Under the pieces are notes generated by a model that was not told where the DNA came from, did no database searches, and saw nothing but the letters and a program-made list of their open reading frames with translations. The position numbers and the translations under genes were made by a program. This document shows, in pieces, positions 17,625-27,340 of a DNA stretch of 64,000 nt (position 1 is the first letter of the stretch; every line of letters starts with the position of its first letter). Source of the DNA: Sulfuricurvum sp. (lineage in GTDB: Bacteria; Campylobacterota; Campylobacteria; Campylobacterales; Sulfurimonadaceae). The DNA is taken from assembly GCA_030696775.1 (NCBI GenBank), contig JAUYRN010000033.1, positions 62,001 through 126,000 of the forward strand. Reading direction: 5' to 3'.

Positions 17625-17828
17625 ATGTTTAATGTACGTATGGAAAAAGAGTGTGGTTGTTTTAAACGAAGCGGGATGCCCTCAATCAAAACTTTTGATA
17701 ATAAAGATGATGCATTAAGTGAAGCGTCAGAGTGGGCAGAAGAAATGAATGAAACTTTCTGTAAAAAACACAACTTTTCGATTATTGAAGAAGGTAATGA
17801 TCTTCTTATAAAAGTAGAAATGAATTAA
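17625..17828 (+). CDS. Small conserved protein with CGCF motif
   Basis: 67 aa, beginning MFNVRMEKECGCFKRSGMPS. Start 17625 fits the GGAG at 17614-17617 with seven-base spacing; ATG 17619 is too close. It has three cysteines, an acidic helix EASEWAEEMNE, and no signal or membrane segment. I recall similar short proteins in other Campylobacterota but no function. Confidence 0.7.
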   Translation: MFNVRMEKECGCFKRSGMPSIKTFDNKDDALSEASEWAEEMNETFCKKHNFSIIEEGNDLLIKVEMN

Positions 17829-17847
17829 AACTGGAGGGGCATGAGCC

Positions 17848-19038
17848 TCACAGTTTTAAATTTAGCTTTTTGATCACCATTTTCTTCGACCAAATTGGGT
17901 CTTTCAGCTCTAATAACTCTCGCACCTCATCATTTACCAATCGATAGGAAACAACAATATTAACGTTCTCAGCAGCTATAGGCATTGGCAAAGAAAATGT
18001 TTTTGAACTTAACGCAGGAATCGAAATACTGCTGATCGTTTTTACTGCTAGATGAGGAATAGTTGGCTTATCCCGCTTGCTCAGATATTTAGATGTTAAT
18101 GACAGAACTTCAGTTTTTAGTATCTTCCCAGCACTTGCATACTGTGCTTCGATCAAAATTTCACGCGAACCAAATCCGCTAGGAAGTGCATGAGGCTGAG
18201 GATTGCTCAATGTTACTTCTACCGCCTGTTTTATTTTTTTAGCATTCACGCCCAATGCATCTTGCCACATCGTTTCAGTGTGTGCGCCAACAAATCCATG
18301 AGAACGCACCATTCGAGTATGCGCTTGTCCATTAGGCAATCGTAGTGTTGCGGCAACTCCTTGTTTTCGAGCTCCCATATGACAATCTACACATAGCTTA
18401 CCTCCATTTTTGAAATCAGCTTGCATATTCGTAAAACGATGGCCCTCTGAAGATTTATCATTAGCATGGCAAACAAAACACAACTGATTAGGATTCATGT
18501 CCATAAAATCACGCTGTTCTACTTTATGATACGGTGATTTAGCATCATCATACGGTCCTGTCATCGTACCAGACTTCATCCATGTAACTCGATTAATTCC
18601 CCGCTTGTTCTCAGGAAGATCATCATGAATTTGATCGATATTATGACAAACAACGCAGTTAATTCCCTCTGAAATTCCATCACTTTTAAGTGCTTTTGAA
18701 GCAGCAGTATTTTTGTCAAATCCAACAGAGGCAAGAGCCTCATCTTCTGCATTGGTAGAGGTAACAGAAATACGAGGATTGTGACACGTGGCGCACTCGA
18801 TTTTAATCGTATTTAGCGACTTCCTATTGTCTTTTCGCGCGACATAATCAATCGTTTTTTGAAAATACTCATCACTGTCATAATGGGATTTTGCATGCCA
18901 TGACTGCTCCCATTGCTTCACAATAGGGCTATGACATGCCTTGCATTTAGTGGAATCTTTAAATTTATCTCCAACTTGAACGACTTGTGCTCCAAAAAGA
19001 ACACTACTTATAAAAGTAAAAATCAACCATAAACGCAT
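17848..19038 (-). CDS. Periplasmic pentaheme c-type cytochrome
   Basis: 396 aa with a signal peptide (MRLWLIFTFISSVLFGA). Five CXXCH sites lie at residues 32-36, 82-86, 128-132, 187-191 and 216-220, followed by a heme-free beta-rich C-terminal third. The N-terminal two-thirds resembles the cytochrome c554 family. It should transfer electrons in the periplasm; donor and acceptor are unknown. argF lies 13 bases upstream on the same strand, so they may share a message despite unrelated roles. Confidence 0.8.
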   Translation of the reverse strand: MRLWLIFTFISSVLFGAQVVQVGDKFKDSTKCKACHSPIVKQWEQSWHAKSHYDSDEYFQKTIDYVARKDNRKSLNTIKIECATCHNPRISVTSTNAEDEALASVGFDKNTAASKALKSDGISEGINCVVCHNIDQIHDDLPENKRGINRVTWMKSGTMTGPYDDAKSPYHKVEQRDFMDMNPNQLCFVCHANDKSSEGHRFTNMQADFKNGGKLCVDCHMGARKQGVAATLRLPNGQAHTRMVRSHGFVGAHTETMWQDALGVNAKKIKQAVEVTLSNPQPHALPSGFGSREILIEAQYASAGKILKTEVLSLTSKYLSKRDKPTIPHLAVKTISSISIPALSSKTFSLPMPIAAENVNIVVSYRLVNDEVRELLELKDPIWSKKMVIKKLNLKL

Positions 19039-19051
19039 ATCTACCCCTTTT

Positions 19052-19972
19052 TTAACGATGTTTATCGAGCCAAACTATTAAACCTTTTTGACCGTGAAGG
19101 CGATTTTCTGCCTCTAGAAAAATCACGCTCTGATCCCCTTCTAATACGGCTTCACTCACCTCTACTCCACGATATGCAGGCAAGCAATGTAAAAATATTG
19201 CATAAGGGTCAGCCAATGCCATCAAATCTTCATCAACAATGTAGCCTTTAAAATCATGTAAACGCTTGACTTTTTCTTCTTCTTGACCCATAGAAATCCA
19301 CGTATCCGTTGTAACCACAGTAGCCCCGGCTACAGCTATTTTTGGATCATTAGTAAACGAAATTTTTGCACCGCTTTGTTTGGCAAAGTTTAAAGCATCT
19401 TCAACAATAACTGGATCACATTCATAGCCTTCTGGCGTAGCTACACGAAGATCAAAGCCCAGTTTACTTGCAAGCATTAGCCATGAATGGGTCATGTTAT
19501 TCCCATCCCCAACGTACGCTACAATCGGATTTTCATGTCGACCACACTCTACCATGGTCATGTAATCAGCGATAAGCTGTACAGGATGATAACTGTCACT
19601 AAGACCATTAATGACAGGAACACTTGAATAATGAGAGAATTCTTCGAGCATAGAGTGCTCAAACGTACGGATCATCACCATGTCCGTCATCGAAGAAATA
19701 ACGCGTGCCGTATCTTTAACCGGTTCACCACGTCCTAAATGAATATCACGGTTTGAAAGAAATAAGGCATGACCTCCCAGTTGAAACATCCCTGATTCAA
19801 AACTAACACGCGTACGTGTTGAGCTTTTCTCAAAAATCATTGCTAAGGTTTGTCCTGCCAAATAGGGATGTGGTCTTTTGGCTTTTTGCTCTTTTTTAAT
19901 CGCTAATGCCAAATCAACGATCTCTAAGATTTCGTTTTTAGTGTAATCACGTAAAGTTAAAAAATGTCTCAC
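19052..19972 (-). CDS. argF: Ornithine carbamoyltransferase
   Basis: 306 aa. STRTR (51-55) binds carbamoyl phosphate and HCLPAYRG near residue 263 is the ornithine-binding motif. It makes citrulline in arginine synthesis. Length and motifs are standard. Confidence 0.94.
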   Translation of the reverse strand: MRHFLTLRDYTKNEILEIVDLALAIKKEQKAKRPHPYLAGQTLAMIFEKSSTRTRVSFESGMFQLGGHALFLSNRDIHLGRGEPVKDTARVISSMTDMVMIRTFEHSMLEEFSHYSSVPVINGLSDSYHPVQLIADYMTMVECGRHENPIVAYVGDGNNMTHSWLMLASKLGFDLRVATPEGYECDPVIVEDALNFAKQSGAKISFTNDPKIAVAGATVVTTDTWISMGQEEEKVKRLHDFKGYIVDEDLMALADPYAIFLHCLPAYRGVEVSEAVLEGDQSVIFLEAENRLHGQKGLIVWLDKHR

Positions 19973-19991
19973 GAAAAATCCTCATTCTATT

Positions 19992-20020
19992 ATTAGAACG
20001 CCAAAGGAATTCATCCCTTT
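19992..20020 (-). repeat. Short repeat shared with 26219-26246
   Basis: Read on the minus strand, AAAGGGATGAATTCCTTTGG and the following CGTTCTAAT match the copy before the agmatine-deiminase gene at 27 of 29 positions, with one base inserted. AAAGG/CCTTT can form a small hairpin. It lies between hemB and argF. Confidence 0.5.
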
Positions 20021-20082
20021 TCCTGCGCTTGCCTCTTTGAGACAATATAAAGTAATATTAATGATAGCATAAAACTATTTCA

Positions 20083-21048
20083 TTAATGTAATAATGTAGC
20101 TACTTCTTTAGCATGGTAACTAATAATGATATCAGCACCTGCTCGCTTGAATCCAATCATTGTTTCCATCATCACACGGTTATAATCAATAAGCCCAGCA
20201 TTTCCGGCAAATTTCAGCATTGCATATTCTCCGCTCACATTGTAAACTGCCAACGGTAAAGAAGATGCTTCACGAATATCTCGAATGATGTCCAAATACG
20301 CTAATGCCGGTTTCACCATCAAGATATCTGCACCCTGCGCTTCATCTGCTAGGCTTTCTCGAATGGCCTCACGACGGTTAGCAGGATCCATTTGATACGT
20401 TGAACGGTCTCCAAAACTCGGAACCGATTCAGCAACATCACGGAATGGCCCATAATAACCGCTTGCAAACTTGGTAGAGTACGCCATAATAGGAAGATTT
20501 GGATATCCGCCTCCATCGAGAGCGTCACGTAATGTGCCAATGATACCGTCCATCATTCCCGAGGGTGCTATCATATCCACACCTGCTCGTGCATGAACTA
20601 ACGCTTGCTGCGCTGAGATTCCCAAAGTGAGGTCATTATCAACCGTTTCATGCACGTGATCGAGTATCCCGCAATGTCCATGATCAGTGTATTCACAAAA
20701 ACATAAATCCGTCACTACAAACATTTGCGGGAATGATCGTTTGATGGCGCGAACAGCCGTTGCAATGATTCCATGATCACAAAGTGCATCAGAACCGATA
20801 GAATCTTTGACTGCTGGGATACCAAAAAGGAGTATTGAATAAATTCCTAAAGTTTGGAGGAGTTCACACTCTTTTAAAATCTCATCTAAACTCATCTGAA
20901 ATACACCCGGCATAGAGGCAACTTCCGTTTTTATCCCCTCACCCGGTCTCACAAATAAAGGATAAATAAAATCATTGACGCTAACATGTGTTTCACGAAC
21001 CAACGAACGCAAATGAGAATTAAGACGAGTGCGGCGAAAACGCTCCAT
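20083..21048 (-). CDS. hemB: Delta-aminolevulinic acid dehydratase
   Basis: 321 aa. The Schiff-base lysines are in [16 protein letters not shown] and [10 protein letters not shown], and [12 protein letters not shown] holds metal-binding cysteines. It condenses two aminolevulinates to porphobilinogen. Normal length. Confidence 0.95.
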   Translation of the reverse strand: MERFRRTRLNSHLRSLVRETHVSVNDFIYPLFVRPGEGIKTEVASMPGVFQMSLDEILKECELLQTLGIYSILLFGIPAVKDSIGSDALCDHGIIATAVRAIKRSFPQMFVVTDLCFCEYTDHGHCGILDHVHETVDNDLTLGISAQQALVHARAGVDMIAPSGMMDGIIGTLRDALDGGGYPNLPIMAYSTKFASGYYGPFRDVAESVPSFGDRSTYQMDPANRREAIRESLADEAQGADILMVKPALAYLDIIRDIREASSLPLAVYNVSGEYAMLKFAGNAGLIDYNRVMMETMIGFKRAGADIIISYHAKEVATLLH

Positions 21049-21116
21049 AAAAAATACCCTCTTTTGTAAAAAATTAAGTTAAAAGTGTATCAATAAATAG
21101 ATTAAGAAAAACAAAC

Positions 21117-21122
21117 TATAAT
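21117..21122 (+). promoter_or_regulatory. -10 box implying a leaderless ribA message
   Basis: TATAAT ends six bases before the ribA ATG, and no ribosome-binding sequence lies between, so transcription should begin at or next to the start codon. Confidence 0.5.
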
Positions 21123-21128
21123 TTCCGA

Positions 21129-21716
21129 ATGACATCTGAAATATTTTTTGAAAAATCTGCCATCGCTAACCTTCCAAGTAAATACGGGCACTTTAAAATC
21201 CGTGCCTACAAAGAAGGCTGTCAAGAACATCTTGCTATTTTTACTGAACACTTTAATTCTGTAGAATCCCCATTAGTACGAATTCATTCTCAATGCCTTA
21301 CGGGGGATACTTTTGGAAGCATCAAATGTGATTGTAACAATCAGCTTCACAAAGCTCTTGAGCTTATAGCCAAAGAAGGCGGATTGATAATCTATCATGC
21401 GCAAGAAGGGCGAAATATCGGGCTACTTAATAAACTAAACGCTTATGCACTTCAAGATCAAGGTCGCAATACCATCGAAGCCAATATAGAGCTTGGTTTT
21501 GCTCCTGATCAGCGTACTTATGAAGTTGTACGTGAAATTTTTAATGATTTTAAGCTCACAAAAATTCGCCTTCTGACCAACAATCCTGCTAAGGTTCTCG
21601 TCGTCGAAGGGCTGGATGTTGAAATAACCGAACGTATTCCTGTAATTATTGATCCCAACCCTTATAATGAAGGCTACTTAAAAACAAAAAAAGAGTGCAT
21701 GGGGCACATTATTTAA
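21129..21716 (+). CDS. ribA: GTP cyclohydrolase II
   Basis: 195 aa. Zinc cysteines are C56, C67 and C69 (SQCLTGDTFGSIKCDC); AQEGRNIGLL is the catalytic loop. It opens GTP for riboflavin synthesis. It is the stand-alone form without a DHBP synthase domain. Confidence 0.93.
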   Translation: MTSEIFFEKSAIANLPSKYGHFKIRAYKEGCQEHLAIFTEHFNSVESPLVRIHSQCLTGDTFGSIKCDCNNQLHKALELIAKEGGLIIYHAQEGRNIGLLNKLNAYALQDQGRNTIEANIELGFAPDQRTYEVVREIFNDFKLTKIRLLTNNPAKVLVVEGLDVEITERIPVIIDPNPYNEGYLKTKKECMGHII

Positions 21717-21765
21717 CTTTTTTAGGTTAAAGTAATATAATAATTTTATTTATAAATGAGGTTTT

Positions 21766-23895
21766 GTGCGCATTACATTACTATTTTTAAGCCTGATAAC
21801 GACACTTTTTGCCTTAAGCGATAATTATAAAATTGTTATTGACACTTATAAAACGAAAAATGAAGCACGACAAGCATTCGAGCACAATAAAGCTGATCCA
21901 AAAAATGCTCTTGTACCCTATATCAATGAAGAACAACTGATTATTCATGCCCGAAAATCAGGAGAAAATAATATTATTGCAATGGAGCCCTTTTCGAATC
22001 AAAAAGAAGCACAAACTGTCTTACAGGATCTCTCTCCCTTTTACCCGCATGCTTTTGTAAGTCGAGGCGTTGCCGACGATATTGAATTTCTTTTAATGCA
22101 ACACCGTAACGATCTAGATCTAAAAAAGAAAAGTTCCTCTACTCAAGTTGCTAAAGTAATCACTCTGCCTAAAAAAGAACAAGGCGTATCAACTGCATCG
22201 TCATTCAATTATGAAAAAATGCTCTTTCTTTCTATTTTTGTATTACTGCTTGTCTATTTTTTATGGAGTGCACGTCTATTAAAAATTTTACAAAACCGCA
22301 ATCGACTTCTTTTAAAAGAAAAAATAGAAATCAAAGATGCCATGCAAGCAAAAAATGATTTTATTGCGATGATGAATCATGAAATTCGTGCCCCCATTAA
22401 TGCAATCATGGGGATCAGTCATTTGATCTTAGAATCAAGACTCACCATAAGTCAACGTTCTCAAATTACTAAAATAAAAGATGCAACTTCCATTTTACAT
22501 ACGTTGGTTAATGATATTTTAGATCATTCAAAAATAGAAGCGGGCAAAATAACCATTGAAAAAATCCCTTTTGATCTTAATACGATGCTGGATGATATTT
22601 CCAATATCATTACCCATAAAGCAGATGAAAAGCAACTTGAAGTGATTTTTGATATTGATCAAAGTGTCCCCAATAAACTCATCGGTGATCCTCTGAGACT
22701 GCTCCAAATATTGGTTAATTTACTCAATAATGCCATCAAATTTACCGATAATGGAAGTGTTATTCTCCGCTTACGTGCTCAGCAAATTAGCCGATTAAAT
22801 CTAAAAATTCATTTTGAAATCATTGACACGGGTATTGGTATCGAAGCAGATTCGTTGAAAAAATTATTTGCCTCATACGTTCAAGCCGATGAGAGTATCT
22901 CACGAAAATACGGCGGTACAGGACTGGGGCTTGCTATCTGTAAAAATCTCATCTCTTTGATGGGGGGAAGTATCCAAGTTGAGAGTGTCCCAAATCAAGG
23001 AAGCACTTTCTCTTTTGACATCAAACTCTATTCCGATTTTGAGTACGAAAAACGTCGTTATCGCCTTCCAACAGAAAAGTTGATGTCCAAAAATGGATTA
23101 ATATTAGATACGAATTTAATCAGTGCAGAAGTGCTAACACGGGGATTGGAATATTTTCATTACGAAATGAAAACGACCACTAACTCTGCAGATGCTCTCG
23201 ATGTCTTAAAAAATCAATTTATCGATATTGTCTTTATCGATACAAAAGTAGTACTCTCCGGAGAATTTAAAAAAGAACTTCAACACAAAATTAAAGATGA
23301 TGATCTAAAGCTCGTATGGATGGGTGAAGATCTTAAAAAAAGAGGCGGCATCAATCTTTCCAAGCCTTACAATCAACTGAGTATTTTTAACACCATACTA
23401 TCTGCTTATGGCCATTTAGATCAAGAACAAAAAGGAGAAAACAATAGCAAAAAACTCAAAGATAATTTGAAAAAGTTTGCAGGTGAAACATTACTTTTAG
23501 CCGAAGATAATGAGATTAACCGTTCCATTATTAAAGGATTGCTCTCAGGTACAAATATCATCATAATAACCGCTGAAAATGGGAAAGAAGCGGTTGAAAT
23601 CGTTGAACTCAATGCAAACATCAATGTTATTTTAATGGATATTCAAATGCCGATTATGGATGGCTTTGAAGCAGCAAAATTAATACGTCAAGATCATGAA
23701 AAAGATTTTATTCCTATTATTGCCGTCACTGGAAATACGTTTGAAAGTGATATTCATAATATCAGCAGTTCAGGAATGAATGGGCATGTAAGCAAACCAA
23801 TTGATGTCAATACCTTTTACACTACCTTGTATTATGCTTTTGAAAAATCGAGAACTCAATCAAAACAGATACTCTCTTCACAATATATAGCCTAA
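21766..23895 (+). CDS. Hybrid sensor histidine kinase with two receiver-like domains
   Basis: 709 aa, GTG start after GAGG. An N-terminal hydrophobic segment and a SPOR-like periplasmic part (to about 150) precede a membrane helix (152-168). The H-box MMNHEIRAPINA has H205; N-box LLNNAIKFT, DTGIGIE and GGTGLGLAIC form the ATPase domain. A receiver-like domain (about 441-545) lacks the usual acidic pair. A full receiver (about 573-692) has the phosphoacceptor D625 in LMDIQMP and SKP. No separate response regulator is adjacent. Signal unknown. Confidence 0.85.
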   Translation: MRITLLFLSLITTLFALSDNYKIVIDTYKTKNEARQAFEHNKADPKNALVPYINEEQLIIHARKSGENNIIAMEPFSNQKEAQTVLQDLSPFYPHAFVSRGVADDIEFLLMQHRNDLDLKKKSSSTQVAKVITLPKKEQGVSTASSFNYEKMLFLSIFVLLLVYFLWSARLLKILQNRNRLLLKEKIEIKDAMQAKNDFIAMMNHEIRAPINAIMGISHLILESRLTISQRSQITKIKDATSILHTLVNDILDHSKIEAGKITIEKIPFDLNTMLDDISNIITHKADEKQLEVIFDIDQSVPNKLIGDPLRLLQILVNLLNNAIKFTDNGSVILRLRAQQISRLNLKIHFEIIDTGIGIEADSLKKLFASYVQADESISRKYGGTGLGLAICKNLISLMGGSIQVESVPNQGSTFSFDIKLYSDFEYEKRRYRLPTEKLMSKNGLILDTNLISAEVLTRGLEYFHYEMKTTTNSADALDVLKNQFIDIVFIDTKVVLSGEFKKELQHKIKDDDLKLVWMGEDLKKRGGINLSKPYNQLSIFNTILSAYGHLDQEQKGENNSKKLKDNLKKFAGETLLLAEDNEINRSIIKGLLSGTNIIIITAENGKEAVEIVELNANINVILMDIQMPIMDGFEAAKLIRQDHEKDFIPIIAVTGNTFESDIHNISSSGMNGHVSKPIDVNTFYTTLYYAFEKSRTQSKQILSSQYIA

Positions 23896-23944
23896 GTACT
23901 TTTTTGGTATTATTGGTGTTGAATTAAATTAAGAGGAAACTCCT

Positions 23945-24523
23945 TTGGCATTACTCAAAACATTGCTCCAAGATCAAAATATTAATGTTCCAGATGATTT
24001 TTTTGAAAAAATCGAAGCGTATAAGACATTATTAATGCAATGGAATAAAATTCATAACCTAACTGGGGCAAAAAACATTGCTCAAATTGATGAATTTATC
24101 GTTGATGCAATTGCTCCTATTACTTTTTTACCTCCCATCAAAAAAGCAATGGATATAGGGACAGGAGCAGGATTTCCAGGTATGATTTTAGCTTTTGCAT
24201 TGCCACAAACCCATTTTACGCTTATCGAACCCCTCGCAAAACGTGCCAGTTTTTTACAGTTTGTCAAAGCGGATTTAGGACTTACCAATGTAGACGTTAA
24301 GGCTGTACGCGTAGAACAGCTTCCCCCTGCATCCTATGACTTTATTACCTCGCGCGCGGTGACGGATACCAAAATGCTTCTTAAACTTTCAGAACCTTTT
24401 CGCTGCGAGGGAACCCTTTTGCTCTTTTACAAAGGGGAAAAAGTGTATGATGAAGTAGATGAATCGTTTGACTATCAAATTATCGAAAAACAAAATCGTC
24501 ATTATCTTCTTATTAAGTCGTAA
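23945..24523 (+). CDS. rsmG: 16S rRNA (guanine-N7) methyltransferase RsmG
   Basis: 192 aa, TTG start with AGAGGAAAC upstream. [15 protein letters not shown] is the SAM-binding motif and [11 protein letters not shown] a family signature. It methylates G527 of 16S rRNA. Length is slightly short but includes the whole fold. Confidence 0.9.
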   Translation: MALLKTLLQDQNINVPDDFFEKIEAYKTLLMQWNKIHNLTGAKNIAQIDEFIVDAIAPITFLPPIKKAMDIGTGAGFPGMILAFALPQTHFTLIEPLAKRASFLQFVKADLGLTNVDVKAVRVEQLPPASYDFITSRAVTDTKMLLKLSEPFRCEGTLLLFYKGEKVYDEVDESFDYQIIEKQNRHYLLIKS

Positions 24524-24526
24524 ACA

Positions 24527-24745
24527 ATGTTTAAATTTTTACTTTTTATTGGTTTTATTAGTACCGTCTATTATGTTTTTTTTGCAAAGAAAAAAAGTAT
24601 CACTTCCAGTAAAAACAATGATTCCACAGAAGAGGCAATGATTCCATGTGCAATGTGTGGAACGTACGTTCAAGCAAAAGAAGCAATAATGAGTAATGGC
24701 AAATATTATTGCTCAAGCGAATGTCTAAAAAAGAAAGAAGGATAA
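24527..24745 (+). CDS. Membrane-anchored zinc-ribbon protein (PP0621-like)
   Basis: 72 aa. An N-terminal transmembrane helix (FKFLLFIGFISTVYYVFF) is followed by a linker and a four-cysteine ribbon: CAMC, then CSSEC 20 residues later. This layout fits the PP0621 family of unknown function. It starts three bases after rsmG and is followed two bases later by the next gene. Confidence 0.7.
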   Translation: MFKFLLFIGFISTVYYVFFAKKKSITSSKNNDSTEEAMIPCAMCGTYVQAKEAIMSNGKYYCSSECLKKKEG

Positions 24746-24747
24746 TC

Positions 24748-25140
24748 ATGATACTCTTTGGTCACCCACTTATTCCTTCGGAGCGCTTTTATCACATCAG
24801 TTCGATCGAAGCGATTAGCAACACTCCCTCAAACTCGGTTATAGCGCTATTTTTTGAAGAGCAAAATCTTGATATCATTTCACATTTACATCTTAATAAT
24901 ATCAAATTTGCTCTATACGTTAACTCTAGTATTGAAGCCGTTTTGGCTGAAAATCTTCACGCTACCTATCTCATCGTCAATACTAAAAATGGTTCTGAAA
25001 TTCAAAAAATTGCAGAACATTATCTCTTTGATGCCAAAGTATTGGGATATTGCGAGGAAGAGGAAAATCTTGAAAAACTCATTGATATGAGACTTGATGG
25101 AGCTATTTTTGCAGAGGCAATAATTAAAATCACCTCTTAA
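24748..25140 (+). CDS. Conserved hypothetical protein
   Basis: 130 aa, start chosen at MILFGHPLIPSERF because GAAGG is correctly placed; earlier ATGs overlap the zinc-ribbon gene. It appears soluble with alternating beta and alpha segments and no cysteine-rich or catalytic motif I recognise. Its TAA shares bases with the convergent alr stop (TTAA). Likely co-transcribed with rsmG and the zinc-ribbon gene. Confidence 0.65.
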   Translation: MILFGHPLIPSERFYHISSIEAISNTPSNSVIALFFEEQNLDIISHLHLNNIKFALYVNSSIEAVLAENLHATYLIVNTKNGSEIQKIAEHYLFDAKVLGYCEEEENLEKLIDMRLDGAIFAEAIIKITS

Positions 25141-26153
25141 TCCACCCACTTCCGTTTCAAATCTTTATCCAGACATGCTAATATTTCATATCCAATTGTT
25201 CCGACGGCTTTAGCATACTCGTTTGCATCATTAAAAATCAACAGTTCTTCCACGTCGCTTGCAAACGTAGCACAGTCCATGGAAATACGTCCCAATAAAC
25301 GAACATTATCAGGAGTAGCATATCGATTGGATGCAAGTCTATCAAGTCCATTGGCATATCCTAAATCGTACGTCGATACCACCTCATCGCTTTTTGCCTC
25401 ATATACTCCGTTGTATCCAACCCTCTCGCCTTCTCGTAAAATGCGTGTAGAAATTTTATCTCCCCACAACGATAAAACCGGTTTTAACTGCGGTTGAGAT
25501 AATGAATCATCCATTTGCAAACATCCATACAAAGCAATCCCCACACGAACCATATCATCAGAACATTCGCTTGAGCGAAATATTCCAGCCGAATTGGAAA
25601 GGTGAAAACGAAGATTCCATTGGAATTTTTGTCCAAATTTTAATGCATCTTTTTTGAGAGTATCAAACGCATATCGTTGCCAAAACCACTCAGAGCTGAG
25701 AGTATCGGCACTTTTAAAATGACTCATAACGCCAACACACTCTAACCCCTGAGTTGCAATAGCATCAAAAGCTTTCTTGAGTTCATCCATTCTCACACCA
25801 TTGCGGTGCATGCCTGTATCCATTTTAAGTTCTACTTTTGTCCCTTTTGGAAACTTTTTTAGATAGTACAGAGAATTAACAACATAATGAAATTTTGGAT
25901 TAACAACCGTAGGAAAATCCGAAAGAATTAAAATATCCTCAAAAAACTCGCTGATCTCTAATGCCTCACGCTCCAATCTCACAACCGCATGAGTAATCCC
26001 GTAGTCACGTGCTGCCTGAGCAATTAAAACAGCTCCATGACCATATGCATTGTCTTTTAAAACCACTGCAATTTTATCTTTTCCACCGACTTGATGTGTA
26101 ATAATGTCAAGATTATTTTTAAGTGCCTCGCGGCTTAGTTTTATCGTTCCCAT
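25137..26153 (-). CDS. alr: Alanine racemase
   Basis: 338 aa. The PLP lysine is in VVLKDNAYGHG, and the second catalytic base (Tyr) is in the GYNGVYEA region. It makes D-alanine for peptidoglycan. Start taken at MGTIKLSREAL with GAGG six bases upstream; a longer ORF begins at 26183. Confidence 0.9.
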   Translation of the reverse strand: MGTIKLSREALKNNLDIITHQVGGKDKIAVVLKDNAYGHGAVLIAQAARDYGITHAVVRLEREALEISEFFEDILILSDFPTVVNPKFHYVVNSLYYLKKFPKGTKVELKMDTGMHRNGVRMDELKKAFDAIATQGLECVGVMSHFKSADTLSSEWFWQRYAFDTLKKDALKFGQKFQWNLRFHLSNSAGIFRSSECSDDMVRVGIALYGCLQMDDSLSQPQLKPVLSLWGDKISTRILREGERVGYNGVYEAKSDEVVSTYDLGYANGLDRLASNRYATPDNVRLLGRISMDCATFASDVEELLIFNDANEYAKAVGTIGYEILACLDKDLKRKWVD

Positions 26154-26218
26154 GACTGCCTCAATAAATTCTGCCTGTCTCAAGGCTAGCTTTAGTAGCC
26201 CAAGTGGCTAACGTAGCC

Positions 26219-26246
26219 AAAGGGGTGAATTCCTTTGGCATCTAAT
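26219..26246 (+). repeat. Short repeat shared with 19992-20020, in a hairpin-rich gap
   Basis: AAAGGGGTGAATTCCTTTGG and the following CATCTAAT form the second copy. The same gap has hairpins GGCTA/TAGCC (26184-26200) and TGGCTA/TAGCCA (26205-26219). It lies between the divergent alr and agmatine-deiminase genes. Confidence 0.5.
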
Positions 26247-26265
26247 TATATTACAAGGTAAATTA

Positions 26266-27282
26266 ATGCGCTATTTCCCCGCCGAATTTGAACTCCAAAG
26301 TTTTGTTCAACTCATTTTTCCTCATCCCCAAAGTGACTGGGTAGATTATCTTGAAGAAGCACGTCAATGCTTTGTTGCTATTGCCTCGTCCATTGCTAAA
26401 TATCAACCGTGTCTTATCATCTGTGATGATATTGATATTGTCAAACGTTATTTTTCTTCTCACGATAATCTCGTTTTTGTTCACTACCAAAGTGACGACA
26501 CATGGGCACGCGATTGCAGTGCTCTGAGTGTCATTGACGAAAATGAAGATGAAGCCTTGTTACTGGATTTCACCTTCACAGGCTGGGGCGGAAAGTTTGA
26601 CGCAACACGTGATAATGCGATGAGTGAAAGTATCAAAGGTATCTATGGCGCGCGTATGAAAACAATAAACCTTATTTTAGAAGGAGGAGGTGTCGAATCT
26701 AACGGCGTCGGAAGTTTACTTACAACGTCCGAATGTCTTCTGAATCCAAATCGTAATTCTCATCTCACTAAAACCCAAACCGAAGCAATTTTGAAAAAAG
26801 AGTTTGGTGTCGAGCAGATTTTGTGGCTAAATCATGGTTATTTGGCAGGAGATGATACCGATAGCCACATCGATACGCTTGCTCGCTTTATCGATACTGA
26901 TACCATCATATACGTGAAATGTGAAGACACAGAAGATGAACATTATAGCGAATTAAAAAAAATGGAAGAAGAACTTCAAGCCTTACGTGATTTAGACGGC
27001 GAACCTTTCCGTCTTATTGCATTACCAATGACACAACCTCATTTTTATGAGGGTGAGCGGCTTCCTGCTACCTATGCTAATTTTTTGATTATTAATGATG
27101 CCGTACTTTTACCTGTCTACAATGATCCTCATGACGCTGAGGCAATTGCTATTTGCAAACGTGCATTTTACGGACGAAACATCATCCCCATCGACTGTTC
27201 TGTCCTCATTCGTCAACATGGATCACTGCATTGTGTAACCATGCAATTTCCAGAAGAAGTGTCTATTCGAATACCGTCTTAA
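26266..27282 (+). CDS. Agmatine deiminase-family protein
   Basis: 338 aa guanidino-group-modifying fold. WARDCSA, LEGGGVESNG, DTDSHIDTLARF and the C-terminal catalytic cysteine in GSLHCVTMQFP are the family's active-site segments. It probably converts agmatine to N-carbamoylputrescine for polyamine synthesis; peptidylarginine deiminase-like activity is the alternative. Confidence 0.82.
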   Translation: MRYFPAEFELQSFVQLIFPHPQSDWVDYLEEARQCFVAIASSIAKYQPCLIICDDIDIVKRYFSSHDNLVFVHYQSDDTWARDCSALSVIDENEDEALLLDFTFTGWGGKFDATRDNAMSESIKGIYGARMKTINLILEGGGVESNGVGSLLTTSECLLNPNRNSHLTKTQTEAILKKEFGVEQILWLNHGYLAGDDTDSHIDTLARFIDTDTIIYVKCEDTEDEHYSELKKMEEELQALRDLDGEPFRLIALPMTQPHFYEGERLPATYANFLIINDAVLLPVYNDPHDAEAIAICKRAFYGRNIIPIDCSVLIRQHGSLHCVTMQFPEEVSIRIPS

Positions 27283-27301
27283 CACTAATGTAACACTTTT
27301 T
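27280..27301 (+). promoter_or_regulatory. 11-bp direct repeat before the copper receptor gene
   Basis: TAACACTAATG and TAACACTTTTT lie head to tail (8 of 11 identical), three bases before a possible -10 TATGAT (27305-27310). CACTAATG also occurs in the regulatory repeat at 60741. Possible activator site. Confidence 0.35.
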
Positions 27302-27340
27302 TCCTATGATAAGATGTCAATTAATCTTTAAGGAAAAAGA

